This document shows, in pieces, positions 53,030 through 62,284 of a DNA stretch of 64,000 bases. The DNA is taken from assembly GCF_002885975.1 (NCBI RefSeq), contig NZ_POSP01000001.1:62001-126000 (forward strand), in the 5' to 3' direction. The translations under genes were made by a program, and so were the position numbers. The stretch is from Paucibacter aquatile (lineage in GTDB: Bacteria; Pseudomonadota; Gammaproteobacteria; Burkholderiales; Burkholderiaceae_C). The notes beneath the pieces were generated by a model that was given only the letters and a program-made list of their open reading frames with translations, ran no database searches and was not told the DNA's origin. How positions within the stretch are numbered: position 1 is the first letter of the stretch; the number at the start of each line of letters is the position of its first letter.

Positions 53030-53091
53030 TTCACCGGTTCACCTGTTCACGTGTTCACCCCTCCCGCAAAGTGAACAGGTGAACGGGTGAA
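53030..53091. repeat. Inverted repeat built from GTTCACC units
   Basis: Two 21-bp arms (53030-53050 and 53071-53091), complementary except at one position, are each made of iterated GTTCACC(G/T)-type units. It sits 19 bp after the ygjP stop and could end transcription. The rest of 53012-53348 holds no gene; a short inverted repeat GATTCCA/TGGAATC is at 53207-53227. Confidence 0.7.
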
Positions 53092-53348
53092 CAGGTGAGG
53101 GGGCGGGCTCGGGTGGGGGCTTATCCCTCTTTGGGGGGGCTTGTTCCCTAAGAGGGTGACGATAGACACTCTGGGCCAACGCTGTCATCACCCGCACCCA
53201 GTTCTAGATTCCATACGGCGTGGAATCACTCGCAGCCCGGCTGCCGAGGGGTGCTAAAAGGGGCCGAGTGTCCGCCATCCTTGACGTTGCCTTTGCCGGC
53301 AGCCTCAGCGATGGCGGATTTCTTTTGGGCGCGGCGCTTCGGGCCGGC

Positions 53349-54485
53349 TCAGGTCTTGGGTGCCGCCGTCGGCGTGGCCAGGGTGCTGAAACGGTAGATG
53401 CCGTCGGCGCCGCGCTCGCGGCGCAGCTGCCCGCCCAGCCAGAGTGAGTTCAGGTGGGCCACCGATTCGCCCATGGCAAAGGTGGTCTGGTGCAGATCCA
53501 GCTTGCGTTTGAACAGCAGCTCCAGCAGCTCGGCCGCATGGCAGGGCTTGTCGGCGCAGGCCTGGCGCACATCGGCCAGGCGCTCGACATGGTGCTCCTG
53601 CAACTGCTCGATGCGCGCATGAAGGCCGCGGAAGGGCAGGCCATGGGCCGGCAGCACCAGAGTGTCGGCCGGCAGGCTGAGCAGGCGCTGCAGCGAGTCG
53701 AGGTAGAGGCGCAGCGGGTCGGCCTCGGGCTCGACATCGACCACCGAGACATTGGTCGAGATGCGCGGCAGCACCATATCGCCCGAGATCATCAGGCCGA
53801 GTGCGGCGCAGTAGAGGCTGATGTGCTCGGGCGCATGGCCGTAGCCGACCAGGCATTGCCAGCTCTGGCCGCCGATCTGCAAGGTCTTGCCGCCCATCAG
53901 GCGGCGAAAGCTGGCCGGCACCTGCGGCACCATGCTCGGGTAGTAGCTGCTGCGGGCGCGGATTCTGGCCAGGGCCTCCGGGTCGCTCAGGCCATGGCTG
54001 GCGAAGAAGGCCGCGGCGGTCTCGCCGCCCATGCCCACGGTCGAGCCGCTGGCCAGGCGGGCCAGGTGAAAGTCGGTGGCGCTGATCCAGAGCCGGCATT
54101 CGTGGTGCGCCGGCAGGCCCGGCGCCACGGCGCCGCTCCAGCGCTGACAGAGCCATTGGGCCAGGCCGATGTGGTCGGGGTGGAAATGGGTGACGATCAC
54201 GCGCAGCACCGGCAGGCCCTCGAGCTGATCGGCAAAGATGGCTTCCCAGTTCGCCTGCGTCGCTTCATTGGCCACGCCGCAATCGACGATGGTCCAGCCC
54301 TGGATCTTGGCCCCCTCGCTGCCGTCGATCTCGTCGCGCAGCAGCCAGAGGTTGATGTGGTCCAGCGCAAACGGCAGGCCCATGCGCAGCCAGCGCACGC
54401 CGGGCGCCAGCTCGATCAGTTCGCCCGGGCCGGGACGGGCGTCGCCGAGCGGGTAGTGCAGTTCCGATTCGCGGGGATTGGCCAT
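53349..54485 (-). CDS. MBL-fold metallo-hydrolase
   Basis: A 378-residue metallo-beta-lactamase-fold hydrolase. The metal-binding motif is THFHPDHIG (H-x-H-x-D-H), with further ligands expected in VGYGHAPEHISL, ISGDMVLP and LVLPAHGLPF. The C-terminal 80 residues form a helical winged-helix-like domain seen in LACTB2-type hydrolases. Start ATG at 54485. It is divergent from the LiuR-type MerR gene and shares the operator region at 54570-54584; in other betaproteobacteria I recall a hydrolase of this type next to the leucine-catabolism regulator. Substrate unknown, possibly a CoA thioester or lactone. Confidence 0.85.
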   Translation of the reverse strand: MANPRESELHYPLGDARPGPGELIELAPGVRWLRMGLPFALDHINLWLLRDEIDGSEGAKIQGWTIVDCGVANEATQANWEAIFADQLEGLPVLRVIVTHFHPDHIGLAQWLCQRWSGAVAPGLPAHHECRLWISATDFHLARLASGSTVGMGGETAAAFFASHGLSDPEALARIRARSSYYPSMVPQVPASFRRLMGGKTLQIGGQSWQCLVGYGHAPEHISLYCAALGLMISGDMVLPRISTNVSVVDVEPEADPLRLYLDSLQRLLSLPADTLVLPAHGLPFRGLHARIEQLQEHHVERLADVRQACADKPCHAAELLELLFKRKLDLHQTTFAMGESVAHLNSLWLGGQLRRERGADGIYRFSTLATPTAAPKT

Positions 54486-54569
54486 GGTCGTTCAGCAAGA
54501 AGCAGAAATTGGGAGGGGAGAGGGCAAGGCCCGACGCGGCGCCGCCTCGCAGGTGCATAGAATTGCCGC

Positions 54570-54584
54570 TTACGTCAACGTCAA
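54570..54584. promoter_or_regulatory. Candidate operator TTACGTCAACGTCAA between MBL and MerR genes
   Basis: ACGT occurs twice at 6-bp pitch inside TTACGTCAACGTCAA, the same arrangement as in the palindrome before icmF. It sits just after a TAGAAT (54558-54563) on the plus strand, and on the minus strand it reads as a TTGACG -35 for the MBL gene. Probably an autoregulatory site. Confidence 0.6.
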
Positions 54585-54607
54585 TGCGAGCGAGCCCCAG
54601 TTTAGCC

Positions 54608-55021
54608 ATGAGCACCGTCACCCCACCGAATGCCGCGAGCGAGGGTGCCCGCCAGTTCACCATCACCGAGCTGGCCCATGAGTTCGACATCACGCCCCGG
54701 GCCATTCGTTTTTACGAGGACATGGGCCTGCTCGAGCCCTCGCGCGCCGGCCGCAACCGCGTCTACACCCACCGCGACCGCACTCGCCTCAAGCTGACCC
54801 TGCGCGGCAAGCGCCTGGGCCTGAGCTTGCAGGAGATCAAGCAGCTGGTCGATATGTACGACGCCTCCAGCGGCGCCGCGCCGCAGCTGCGCGCCTTTCT
54901 GGAGGTGCTGCAGCAGCACCGCCGCCAGCTCGAGCAGCAGCTCGACGACATCGAGGTCACCCTGGCCGAGATCGCCCAGCACGAGGACCGTTGCAAGAGC
55001 CTGCTCAAGCAGGTCAAGTAA
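54608..55021 (+). CDS. liuR: MerR-family regulator, LiuR-type
   Basis: A 137-residue MerR-family protein. The HTH is FTITELAHEFDITPRAIRFYEDMGLLEPSRAGRNRVYTHRDRTRLKLTLRGKRLGLSL; the C-terminal half is a dimerisation coiled coil (EVLQQHRRQLEQQLDDIEVTLAEI). The TPRAIRFYEDxGLL and RDRxRLKLxLRGKRLG blocks match LiuR, which controls branched-chain amino-acid and acyl-CoA catabolism in beta- and gammaproteobacteria. Only one Cys (C near residue 130) is present, so metal sensing is unlikely. The ATG at 54608 is preceded by no clear Shine-Dalgarno. Assignment is by sequence pattern. Confidence 0.75.
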   Translation: MSTVTPPNAASEGARQFTITELAHEFDITPRAIRFYEDMGLLEPSRAGRNRVYTHRDRTRLKLTLRGKRLGLSLQEIKQLVDMYDASSGAAPQLRAFLEVLQQHRRQLEQQLDDIEVTLAEIAQHEDRCKSLLKQVK

Positions 55022-55030
55022 GAGCCAGGA

Positions 55031-55058
55031 AAAAGAAAGGGCCGCGGAACAGCGGCCC
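55031..55058. terminator. Bidirectional rho-independent terminator
   Basis: GGGCCGC (55039-55045), loop, GCGGCCC (55052-55058). Downstream on plus is TGTTTCT; on minus the stem is followed by TTTCTTTTT, so it ends both the liuR-type gene and the ABC operon coming from the other side. Confidence 0.8.
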
Positions 55059-55079
55059 TGTTTCTAACGGCTTTCTTCC

Positions 55080-57518
55080 TCAGCTTTTCAGGGCCAGCAC
55101 CGGCCGCATGGCCATGGCCTGCAAGCCATGGTGCAGGCTGGCGATCAGGCTCACCAGCAGCAAGCCCAGCAGGGCCAGGGCTTGCGGCCACAAGCCCATG
55201 GCCGCCCGGTCGGCAAACTGGCTCAGATAGCTTTGACCCAGCCACCAGGACAGCGGCAGGGCCAGCAGGGCCGCGATCAGCAGCAGGCCGGCGAACTCAC
55301 GCAGCAGCCGCGTCAAGGCCTGGCCGGCTGAGGCGCCGTAGAGCTTGCGCAGCACCAACTCGCGCGCATGGCGCTGCACCAGATAGGCGGCCAAGGCATA
55401 GACGCCGAAGCCCGCCAGGGCCAGGGCCAGCACACTGCTGGCCGTGACCAGCTCGGCCAGGCGCAGGTCGGCGCGGTAGGGCTCCTGCATGGCCGCTTCC
55501 ACGGCTTCCAGCTGCAGGGCTTGGTCCGGCACATAGCGCTTCCAGATCGGTGCGATCAAGGCCTCGGCCCGCGCCAGGCTGGCGGGTTCTCCCTCGCGCA
55601 GGCGCAGATTGAGCACCCAGGCGCCGCGGCCCGTGGCCAGCACCTGTTCGCTGCGCTTGAGTGCGAAGGCATGGGGCTGGCTGGGCTGGCGGGTGCTTTC
55701 CAGCACCAGCTGCGGCACCACGGCGGCTATGCGCCAACTCTGCTGGCGCTGGGCCAGGCCGGTGTAGGCCAGACGCAGATCCTGGCCCACGGCCTGCTCA
55801 GCCCGAGCCCAGCCGAGAGCGCGCAGCGCCGGCAAGTCCAGCACCACCGTGTCTTGCTCGCCCGTGCGCAACTGGCCGGCCAGCAGGGGAATCCGGTAGA
55901 GGGTGAAGAAATCGGCGTCGACATGGACGACCCGCAGCTTGCGGGCCTCCCCGCCGTCGCTGCCCAGGTCCGCGCGCAGAAAGCCACCCTCGCGCTCGAT
56001 CCGACCGCTGCCGGGCACGCTGTCGCTCCAGGCCAGGGCCTGCACCTCGGGGCGCTGAGCCAGGGCCTGGCGCAGGTCTTCGGCCAAGGCCGGGCTGGCG
56101 CCATCGGGCATGCGCAGGGCCAGCACGCCGTGGGGGTCAAAGCCCAGATCGCGCGCCAGCACATGGCGGTTCTGCAAGCTCAGGATCAAGGCCAGGCTGC
56201 AGACCAGGAGCGCCACGCCGAACTGCAGCACGGTCAGGGTGCGGCGCAGCCAGCGGCCTGAGGCGCCCTCACTGGCTTGCCGGCCTTGCAGGGCGGCGGC
56301 CGCATTCTGCCGCCAGGCCAGCCAGGCCGGGTAAAGGCAGACCAGGCCACCCAGCAGCGTGCAGCCCGCGGCCAGGCCCAGCAGGGGCAAGGCTTGCAAG
56401 AGGCTGTCCGGCACCGGCAGCTGCAGCACGCCGGCCAGCCAGGGCACCATCAACCAGGCCAGCAGCACCGCCAGCGCGGCCGCCAGCGCGATGCTCAGTT
56501 GCGCTTCGGCCGCGAACTGCAGCAGCAGGCGGCGCGGGCCCAGGCCCAGGCTTTTGCGCACGGCGATCTCGCGCTGGCGCTGCACCGTGCGCACGCTGCT
56601 GAGGTTGATGAAATTGAGCAGGGCCAGGCTCAGCAGCAGGACCGCCACGCCGCCCAAGGCCCACAGGGCTTGCACCCGCAGGCGCCCTTCGCGGCCTTCG
56701 AAGGGCAGGCGGGTGATGGGCAGGGCGCGCATGAAGGCCGCTTTGCGGCCGTCGGCCGTCCAGTCGGGCGGCAGCTGCTTCATGATGGGGCTGGCATCGA
56801 GCAGGGCTTGAGCCAAGGCGCCGACCTGAGCGGCGCTGGCGCCGGGTGCCAGACGGCCATAGATGCGCCCGGTGATCTGGAACCAGGCGCTGCGCATTTC
56901 TTCGTCGAGCTCGGCGGCGGGCGAGTCGAAGCCGATGAAGGCCGGCTCGCGCAGCGTGCTTTGTGAGCCCGGGTCGGCCAAGAGAGCGCAGACGCTGAGC
57001 ATGTGCTTGCCCGCGTGCAGAAGCTGACCCAGGGCGGGCCGCTCGCCGAAGAGCTGGCGGGCCAGGCTCTGTCTCAGGACGATGGTGTCGGGCCGGGACA
57101 GGCAGGCCTTCAAGTCGCCTTGCAGGCTGCGCAAGCCGAACAGCTCGACGGCGCTGACATCCAGGGCCAGCACGGCGCTGCGCTGCTGGCGCTCGCCCAC
57201 GCGCAAGGTCAGCCAGTCGTTGCTGCTGCGGCTCAAATGCTGCAGCGGCGCGCCGGATTTCTGCAGCGCCTCGTGCAGGGCAAAAGGCGCGCCCAGAAAC
57301 CAGTCCTCCTGGCGGCCCGGCATATTGCCGTGGAAATCGAGCATCACGATGCGCTCGGGTTCCTGCAGCGCCGGGTCAGGCCGGTAGCGTTCGCCCAGCA
57401 TCACGGCGAGCAGGTAGCTGGCCGCCAGAGCGAGGGCCAAGCCCAGGATCAGCACCGAAGCATTGAAGGGCTCAGCCCGCAATTGCCGGGCCGCCACGCG
57501 GAGGTCGAGCAGTCTCAT
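55080..57518 (-). CDS. MacB/FtsX-type ABC transporter permease (second copy)
   Basis: An 812-residue permease. The N-terminal helix is followed by a large periplasmic domain (MacB_PCD type), three helices with the FtsX signature VLLLSLALLNFINLSSVRTVQRQREIAVRKSLG, a second periplasmic domain and another set of helices (LALAGFGVYALAAYLVQRHARELVLRKLYG). It is therefore a double-module permease with two FtsX cores. It is paralogous to the next gene, 15 bp away (shared blocks and layout). Last gene of the HlyD-ATPase-permease-permease operon, followed by the terminator at 55031-55058. The exported substrate is unknown. Confidence 0.88.
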   Translation of the reverse strand: MRLLDLRVAARQLRAEPFNASVLILGLALALAASYLLAVMLGERYRPDPALQEPERIVMLDFHGNMPGRQEDWFLGAPFALHEALQKSGAPLQHLSRSSNDWLTLRVGERQQRSAVLALDVSAVELFGLRSLQGDLKACLSRPDTIVLRQSLARQLFGERPALGQLLHAGKHMLSVCALLADPGSQSTLREPAFIGFDSPAAELDEEMRSAWFQITGRIYGRLAPGASAAQVGALAQALLDASPIMKQLPPDWTADGRKAAFMRALPITRLPFEGREGRLRVQALWALGGVAVLLLSLALLNFINLSSVRTVQRQREIAVRKSLGLGPRRLLLQFAAEAQLSIALAAALAVLLAWLMVPWLAGVLQLPVPDSLLQALPLLGLAAGCTLLGGLVCLYPAWLAWRQNAAAALQGRQASEGASGRWLRRTLTVLQFGVALLVCSLALILSLQNRHVLARDLGFDPHGVLALRMPDGASPALAEDLRQALAQRPEVQALAWSDSVPGSGRIEREGGFLRADLGSDGGEARKLRVVHVDADFFTLYRIPLLAGQLRTGEQDTVVLDLPALRALGWARAEQAVGQDLRLAYTGLAQRQQSWRIAAVVPQLVLESTRQPSQPHAFALKRSEQVLATGRGAWVLNLRLREGEPASLARAEALIAPIWKRYVPDQALQLEAVEAAMQEPYRADLRLAELVTASSVLALALAGFGVYALAAYLVQRHARELVLRKLYGASAGQALTRLLREFAGLLLIAALLALPLSWWLGQSYLSQFADRAAMGLWPQALALLGLLLVSLIASLHHGLQAMAMRPVLALKS

Positions 57519-57533
57519 GCCTGGCCCGCCGCT

Positions 57534-59939
57534 TCAGTCGCGCAAGGCCTGGATGGGCCGCATGGACATGGCCGCCAGGGCATGGCGCAGGCCGGCCAGG
57601 CCGCTCATCAGCAAGGTGACCAGCAAGGCCGCCAGCAGCGGCCAGCCGCCCATCTGTGCGCGCTCGATGAAGCCGCTCAGGTACTGCTGGGCGATCCACC
57701 AGATCAGCGGCAGGCTGATCAGGGCGGCCAGGCCCAGCAGGGGCGCGAACTCCTTGATCAAGAGCGCGGCGATGTGGCGGTGGCCCGCGCCGTGCAGCTT
57801 GCGGATGACGATCTCCAGCGCCGCGCGCCGTACCGTGTAGGCCGCGAGGGCGTAGACCCCAAAAGCGGCCAGCAAGAGCGCCAGGAGGCTGGTGACGGCG
57901 ATCAGGCGGCCGATATTGCGGTCCAGGCGGTAGCGCTGGGCCAGTTCTTCATGCACGCTGCTCAGCAGCAGCACATCCTCAGGAAAGTAGCGAGGCCATG
58001 CTTCTTGGGCTGCTGCACGCAGGGCAGGCAGGTCGGACCCGGCCAGCGTGAGCACGCTGTGGCCATGCTTGAGCAGCATGAAGAGCTGGGGCTGGCGGAG
58101 ATCGCGGGCCGATTCTTGCCGGATCGGGCCGCTCACCGCCTGCACCCGCACCTCAAGATCCTCGGCCAGCATCACCTGTCCGAGCGCGTCGTTCGGCGAA
58201 GCAAAGCCCATGGCTTGGGCCGACGTGGCGTCGATCAGCACGGGCCAGACTTGCTTGGGCACGCTCGGATCAAAAGGTGAAACCTCGGGCACGCTGACGC
58301 CATCGAGACTGCCTGCCAGCAGAGGGATGCCGTAGGTGTCCACGAAGCTGCCGTCGGCCAGACTGCGACGGGTGGAGACCTTGGTCGCACCGCGCGTCAG
58401 GCTGACCACGGCCCCAATGCCGTTCCGGCCGGGGATGTCGTCACTCATGCTCAGGCGCTGCACGCTCGCGTGCCCTCGCAGGGCTTCGTACAGGCCGAGC
58501 TTGGCTTCGCGCTTGGCACTTGGCGGTAGTTCGATGGCCAACAGACCTTCGGTCTTGAAACCTGGGTTCAGGCGGGCCACGAACTCGCTCTGCCAGACCA
58601 CCACCACGGCCGCGCCCGACAGGGTCAGCGCCGCGCTGAATTGCAGCACCGTCATGGCGCGGCGCAGGCGGCGGCCGGCAGCGCCCTCGCTCTGCTTGCG
58701 GCCTTGCAAGGCCGGGGCGCAGTGCACGCCCAGGGCCACGCGCGCGGGGTAGAGCCCGGTCAGCGCACCCAGCAGCAGGCAAGCCAGGGCCAGGCTGATC
58801 AGCTGCGCCGGGGCGAACAGCTTGCTTGCAAACTGCACATCGAGCAGGTCGGCAAAGCCAGGCGCCAACAGCCAGGCCAGCAGCAGGCCGACGACGCCGG
58901 CCAGCGAGGCCACCAGGCTGGACTCCAGTACAAACTGCAGGCCCAGGCGCGCCGGGCTGGCGCCCAGGCTCTTGCGCACGGCGATCTCGCGCTGGCGGCG
59001 CAGGGTGCGCACGCTGCTGAGGTTGACGTAGTTGATGGCGGCCAGGGCCAACATCGTCAGCGCCATGAGGCTGAGCGCGCTGTAGAGCATCAGCCGGGTC
59101 TGGCTGCCGCCGCCCTCGAAGGGAATGCGGGTCAGTGGCATGGCACGCACGAAAGCGCTCTTGCGACCGCCGGCGCGCCATTCGGGCGGTACCTCGGTGG
59201 TGCCTGGACTGCGGTCGAAGATGGACTGCATCAAAGTGCCGAGCTGAGCCGCGCTGGCGCCATCGGCCAGGCGGGCGTAGACATTGCCGTTGATGAAATA
59301 CCAGGCGCGCAGCATCCAGGGGGCTTGGTCAGAGGCGGGCGACTCGAAGTTGGCCAGCACATCGAACTCCAGCTCGCTGTTCGCGGCCTGGCGAGGCAGC
59401 AGGGCCGCGACCGTCATCTCCTGCCCGCGCATGCGCAGGCGTTGGCCCAGCACATCGCTGCTGCGGCCGAACAGACGCTCCGCAGCGCCGGTGGTGAGGG
59501 CCACCGTGTCGGGCTTGCTCAGCGCCGCCCGCACATCGCCGCTCAGGGCCTTGAGGCCGAAGATGTCGACCAGTTCCGGGTCAGCGAACATGACATGGTT
59601 CTTGCTGACCTGCTCGCCGACGCGCAAGCCGAGGTCGCTTTCCGCCACCCGTGCCACATGGCTCACCGGTGCTTTCGCATCGAGCAAGGCATGGCGAAAG
59701 ACAAAGGGCATGGAGCTGAACCAGTCGTCGTTGCGACCGGGGATGTTGCCCTTGAATTCCAGGCGCACGACCCGGTCGGGCTGCGGCACGCTGGGGTCGG
59801 GCAGCCAGCGGTCGTTGAGCAGCAGGGCGATCAGATAGGCGGCGGCGATGGCCACAGCCAGGCCCAGCACCACCACCAGGGAGTAGGCAGGTTCGGCCAG
59901 CAGCTGGCGCCAGCTGACGCGCAGGTCTTTGAGTTTCAT
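57534..59939 (-). CDS. MacB/FtsX-type ABC transporter permease (first copy)
   Basis: An 801-residue paralogue of the adjacent permease: MKLKDLRVSWRQLLAEPAYSLVVVLGLAVAIAAAYLIALLL, a large periplasmic domain, AAINYVNLSSVRTLRRQREIAVRKSLG, a second periplasmic part and AAFGVYALAAYTVRRAALEIVIRKLHG at the end. Both FtsX cores are present. Two unlike permeases plus one ATPase suggest a heterodimer. Its upstream gap to the ATPase gene (159 bp) contains the dispersed repeat, unusual inside an operon. Confidence 0.88.
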   Translation of the reverse strand: MKLKDLRVSWRQLLAEPAYSLVVVLGLAVAIAAAYLIALLLNDRWLPDPSVPQPDRVVRLEFKGNIPGRNDDWFSSMPFVFRHALLDAKAPVSHVARVAESDLGLRVGEQVSKNHVMFADPELVDIFGLKALSGDVRAALSKPDTVALTTGAAERLFGRSSDVLGQRLRMRGQEMTVAALLPRQAANSELEFDVLANFESPASDQAPWMLRAWYFINGNVYARLADGASAAQLGTLMQSIFDRSPGTTEVPPEWRAGGRKSAFVRAMPLTRIPFEGGGSQTRLMLYSALSLMALTMLALAAINYVNLSSVRTLRRQREIAVRKSLGASPARLGLQFVLESSLVASLAGVVGLLLAWLLAPGFADLLDVQFASKLFAPAQLISLALACLLLGALTGLYPARVALGVHCAPALQGRKQSEGAAGRRLRRAMTVLQFSAALTLSGAAVVVVWQSEFVARLNPGFKTEGLLAIELPPSAKREAKLGLYEALRGHASVQRLSMSDDIPGRNGIGAVVSLTRGATKVSTRRSLADGSFVDTYGIPLLAGSLDGVSVPEVSPFDPSVPKQVWPVLIDATSAQAMGFASPNDALGQVMLAEDLEVRVQAVSGPIRQESARDLRQPQLFMLLKHGHSVLTLAGSDLPALRAAAQEAWPRYFPEDVLLLSSVHEELAQRYRLDRNIGRLIAVTSLLALLLAAFGVYALAAYTVRRAALEIVIRKLHGAGHRHIAALLIKEFAPLLGLAALISLPLIWWIAQQYLSGFIERAQMGGWPLLAALLVTLLMSGLAGLRHALAAMSMRPIQALRD

Positions 59940-59965
59940 GAGAGTCCTTTCTGGCCTGAGCTTGA

Positions 59966-60089
59966 GAATTTTTGTAGCGAGCGGCTGTCAGGCTAGGCGG
60001 ACGGAGCACAGGAACCGGAACGTACTTCCTGTACGTGAGGATTCCGAGCACCGGACCAACGACGCATGGCAGTCGCGCAGTAGAAAATT
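59966..60089 (-). repeat. Dispersed intergenic repeat, copy B (inside ABC operon)
   Basis: Reverse-oriented copy of the repeat at 19384-19501, with the same landmark order. Here the ends are GAATTTTTGTAG and, on the other strand, GAATTTTCTACT, so a short terminal inverted repeat is visible. The core hairpin ACGTAC-AGGAA-GTACGT is at 60019-60035. It lies between the ATPase stop and the first permease. Confidence 0.8.
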
Positions 60090-60098
60090 CACAAGCTC

Positions 60099-60776
<678 letters not shown>

Positions 60777-60810
60777 GGGGTGTTCCTTCCTCGTGGAGTG
60801 TTCGGTGCAA

Positions 60811-60836
60811 ATGGGGTGGGGTCATGGGGTGGGGTC
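60811..60836. repeat. Perfect tandem duplication of a 13-bp unit
   Basis: ATGGGGTGGGGTC at 60811-60823 is repeated at 60824-60836 without gap, reaching into the stop codon of the adaptor gene. It lies 34 bp before the ATPase start codon. Confidence 0.7.
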
Positions 60837-62124
60837 AGGTCTTGAGCTTGAGCAGGGGCGCGTCGCCGTAGGCGCGCACCTTGGAGACGATCACGCGCTC
60901 GCCGGGCTGCAGGCCGTCCAGCACCTCGATGCGGCCGGCCGCGCGGCGGCCCAGGCGCACCGGGCGGCGTTCGGCTGCGGTGCCGTCGGCGGTCAGCACA
61001 TAGACCCAAGCGCCGCCGCTGTCGCCGTAGAAGGCGCCGTCATCGATCAGGCGGGCGCGGCTGGGCTGGCCCAGCACGATGCGTGCGTCCAGGCTCTGGC
61101 CGGCCTGCAGGGCCGGCGGCAAGCCTTGGCTGAACTCCAGCTCGACGCCGAAGCGGCCGTCCTTCACCTGCGGCAGGCGCTGGCTGACGGTCAAGGGCCA
61201 GGTCTTGCCACCGGCCTCCAGCGTGGCCTGCAGGCCTTTTTGCACGCGCGCCAGGTAGAACTCATCGACATTGCCGGCCAGCTTGAAGCTGGCGATGTCG
61301 TCGATGCGGCCGAGCCGGTCGCCCGGCTTGACGCTGCTGCCCACCTGCAGGCTGAAGCCGCTGAGCTGGCCGTCGCGCGGCGCCCGGGCGGAGAGGCCGG
61401 CGGCGGCCTGGCGCACCACGGCCAGGCCTTCGCTGAGGCCCTTGACCGCGCGCTCCATCTCGGCCACGGCCTGCTCGCGGGTGCGGATCTCGGCCGCGCC
61501 GTCTTCGCGCGCCTGGGCCAGCAGGCGTTGCTGCTGCTCGCGCTTGAGCTGGGCATCCTCCAGCACCGATTTGGAGACGAAGCCCTGGGCAGCCAGGCTT
61601 TGCTGGCGGGCCAGGTCGTTCTCGGCCCGGGTCAGCTCATGCTGCAGGCTGCTGAGGTCGCGGCGCAGCATGCTCTGCGCATTGGCCAGGGCCGTGCGCT
61701 GCATGGCCAGATTGGCCTGCTGTTGGGCCACCTCGGCCGAGCGCTGCAACACCTCCTGCTCGCGCTGTGGGTTGGACAGGCGGTAGAGCAGGGTGCCGGC
61801 CTTGAGCATGTCGCCGTCGCGCACCAGCACCGCGTCGACGCGGCCGGCGTCGGTGGCATCCAGCAGCACCTGGTGGGCGGGCACGACCTGGGCGCGCAGG
61901 GTCAGCTCGTCGCGGAATTCGCCCTCGGCCACGGTCGAGATGCTCAGCTCGGCCAGGGGCACCGCCAGGCCGCGCGGCACGCTGAGGTAGAGCGCGGAGG
62001 CCGCTGCCAACGCAGCCAGGCTGAAACCGGCCCAGCGCAGGGCGCGGGCGTATTTCTTCTTCGGCAAGGGGCGGTCCATGGCGGCGCCGGTGACGGGGGG
62101 CAGGCGATGCAAATTCGCGTTCAT
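60835..62124 (-). CDS. HlyD/RND-type periplasmic adaptor
   Basis: A 429-residue membrane-fusion protein. A short cytoplasmic N-terminus (DRPLPKKKYARALRW) and one TM helix are followed by the barrel (lipoyl-like LRAQVVPAHQVLLDATDAGRVDAVLVRDGDML), a long coiled coil (about 130-240, many Q/E/R heptads) and beta-barrel domains ending in an efflux-type C-terminus (VLDGLQPGERVIVSKV). It would connect the ABC permeases to an outer-membrane channel that is not encoded here. ATG at 62124 chosen; other in-frame starts exist nearby. First gene of the operon, divergent from the NtrC-like regulator. Confidence 0.87.
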   Translation of the reverse strand: MNANLHRLPPVTGAAMDRPLPKKKYARALRWAGFSLAALAAASALYLSVPRGLAVPLAELSISTVAEGEFRDELTLRAQVVPAHQVLLDATDAGRVDAVLVRDGDMLKAGTLLYRLSNPQREQEVLQRSAEVAQQQANLAMQRTALANAQSMLRRDLSSLQHELTRAENDLARQQSLAAQGFVSKSVLEDAQLKREQQQRLLAQAREDGAAEIRTREQAVAEMERAVKGLSEGLAVVRQAAAGLSARAPRDGQLSGFSLQVGSSVKPGDRLGRIDDIASFKLAGNVDEFYLARVQKGLQATLEAGGKTWPLTVSQRLPQVKDGRFGVELEFSQGLPPALQAGQSLDARIVLGQPSRARLIDDGAFYGDSGGAWVYVLTADGTAAERRPVRLGRRAAGRIEVLDGLQPGERVIVSKVRAYGDAPLLKLKT

Positions 62125-62192
62125 GGCCGCTGTGTTTGCAAAGCGCGTGCCAGGCTGAGCCCCGCTGTTTCCCATGCCGTTGCCGGGGCGAC

Positions 62193-62208
62193 TGTCCGGG
62201 AGCGGACA
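62193..62208. promoter_or_regulatory. Operator-like palindrome TGTCCG-N4-CGGACA, site 1
   Basis: TGTCCG GGAG CGGACA, perfect 6-bp inverted repeat. It is nearer the adaptor gene (start 62124) and 42 bp centre-to-centre from site 2. Confidence 0.7.
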
Positions 62209-62234
62209 TCCGGCCGCCGTGTCGCCTGAGCAGC

Positions 62235-62250
62235 TGTCCGGAATCGGACA
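62235..62250. promoter_or_regulatory. Operator-like palindrome TGTCCG-N4-CGGACA, site 2
   Basis: TGTCCG GAAT CGGACA, the second copy, four helical turns from site 1. It abuts the expected -35 position for the regulator gene (-10 TAACCT at 62273-62278), suggesting autoregulation. Confidence 0.7.
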
Positions 62251-62284
62251 GGTGCGCGCCCCAGCGCGCTGCTAACCTCGCGCC

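Noticed and set aside
53101..53300. Possible small gene after the GTTCACC hairpin
   Set aside because: The only frame (53220-53447) has no ribosome site or recognisable domain and runs into the antisense of the MBL gene.
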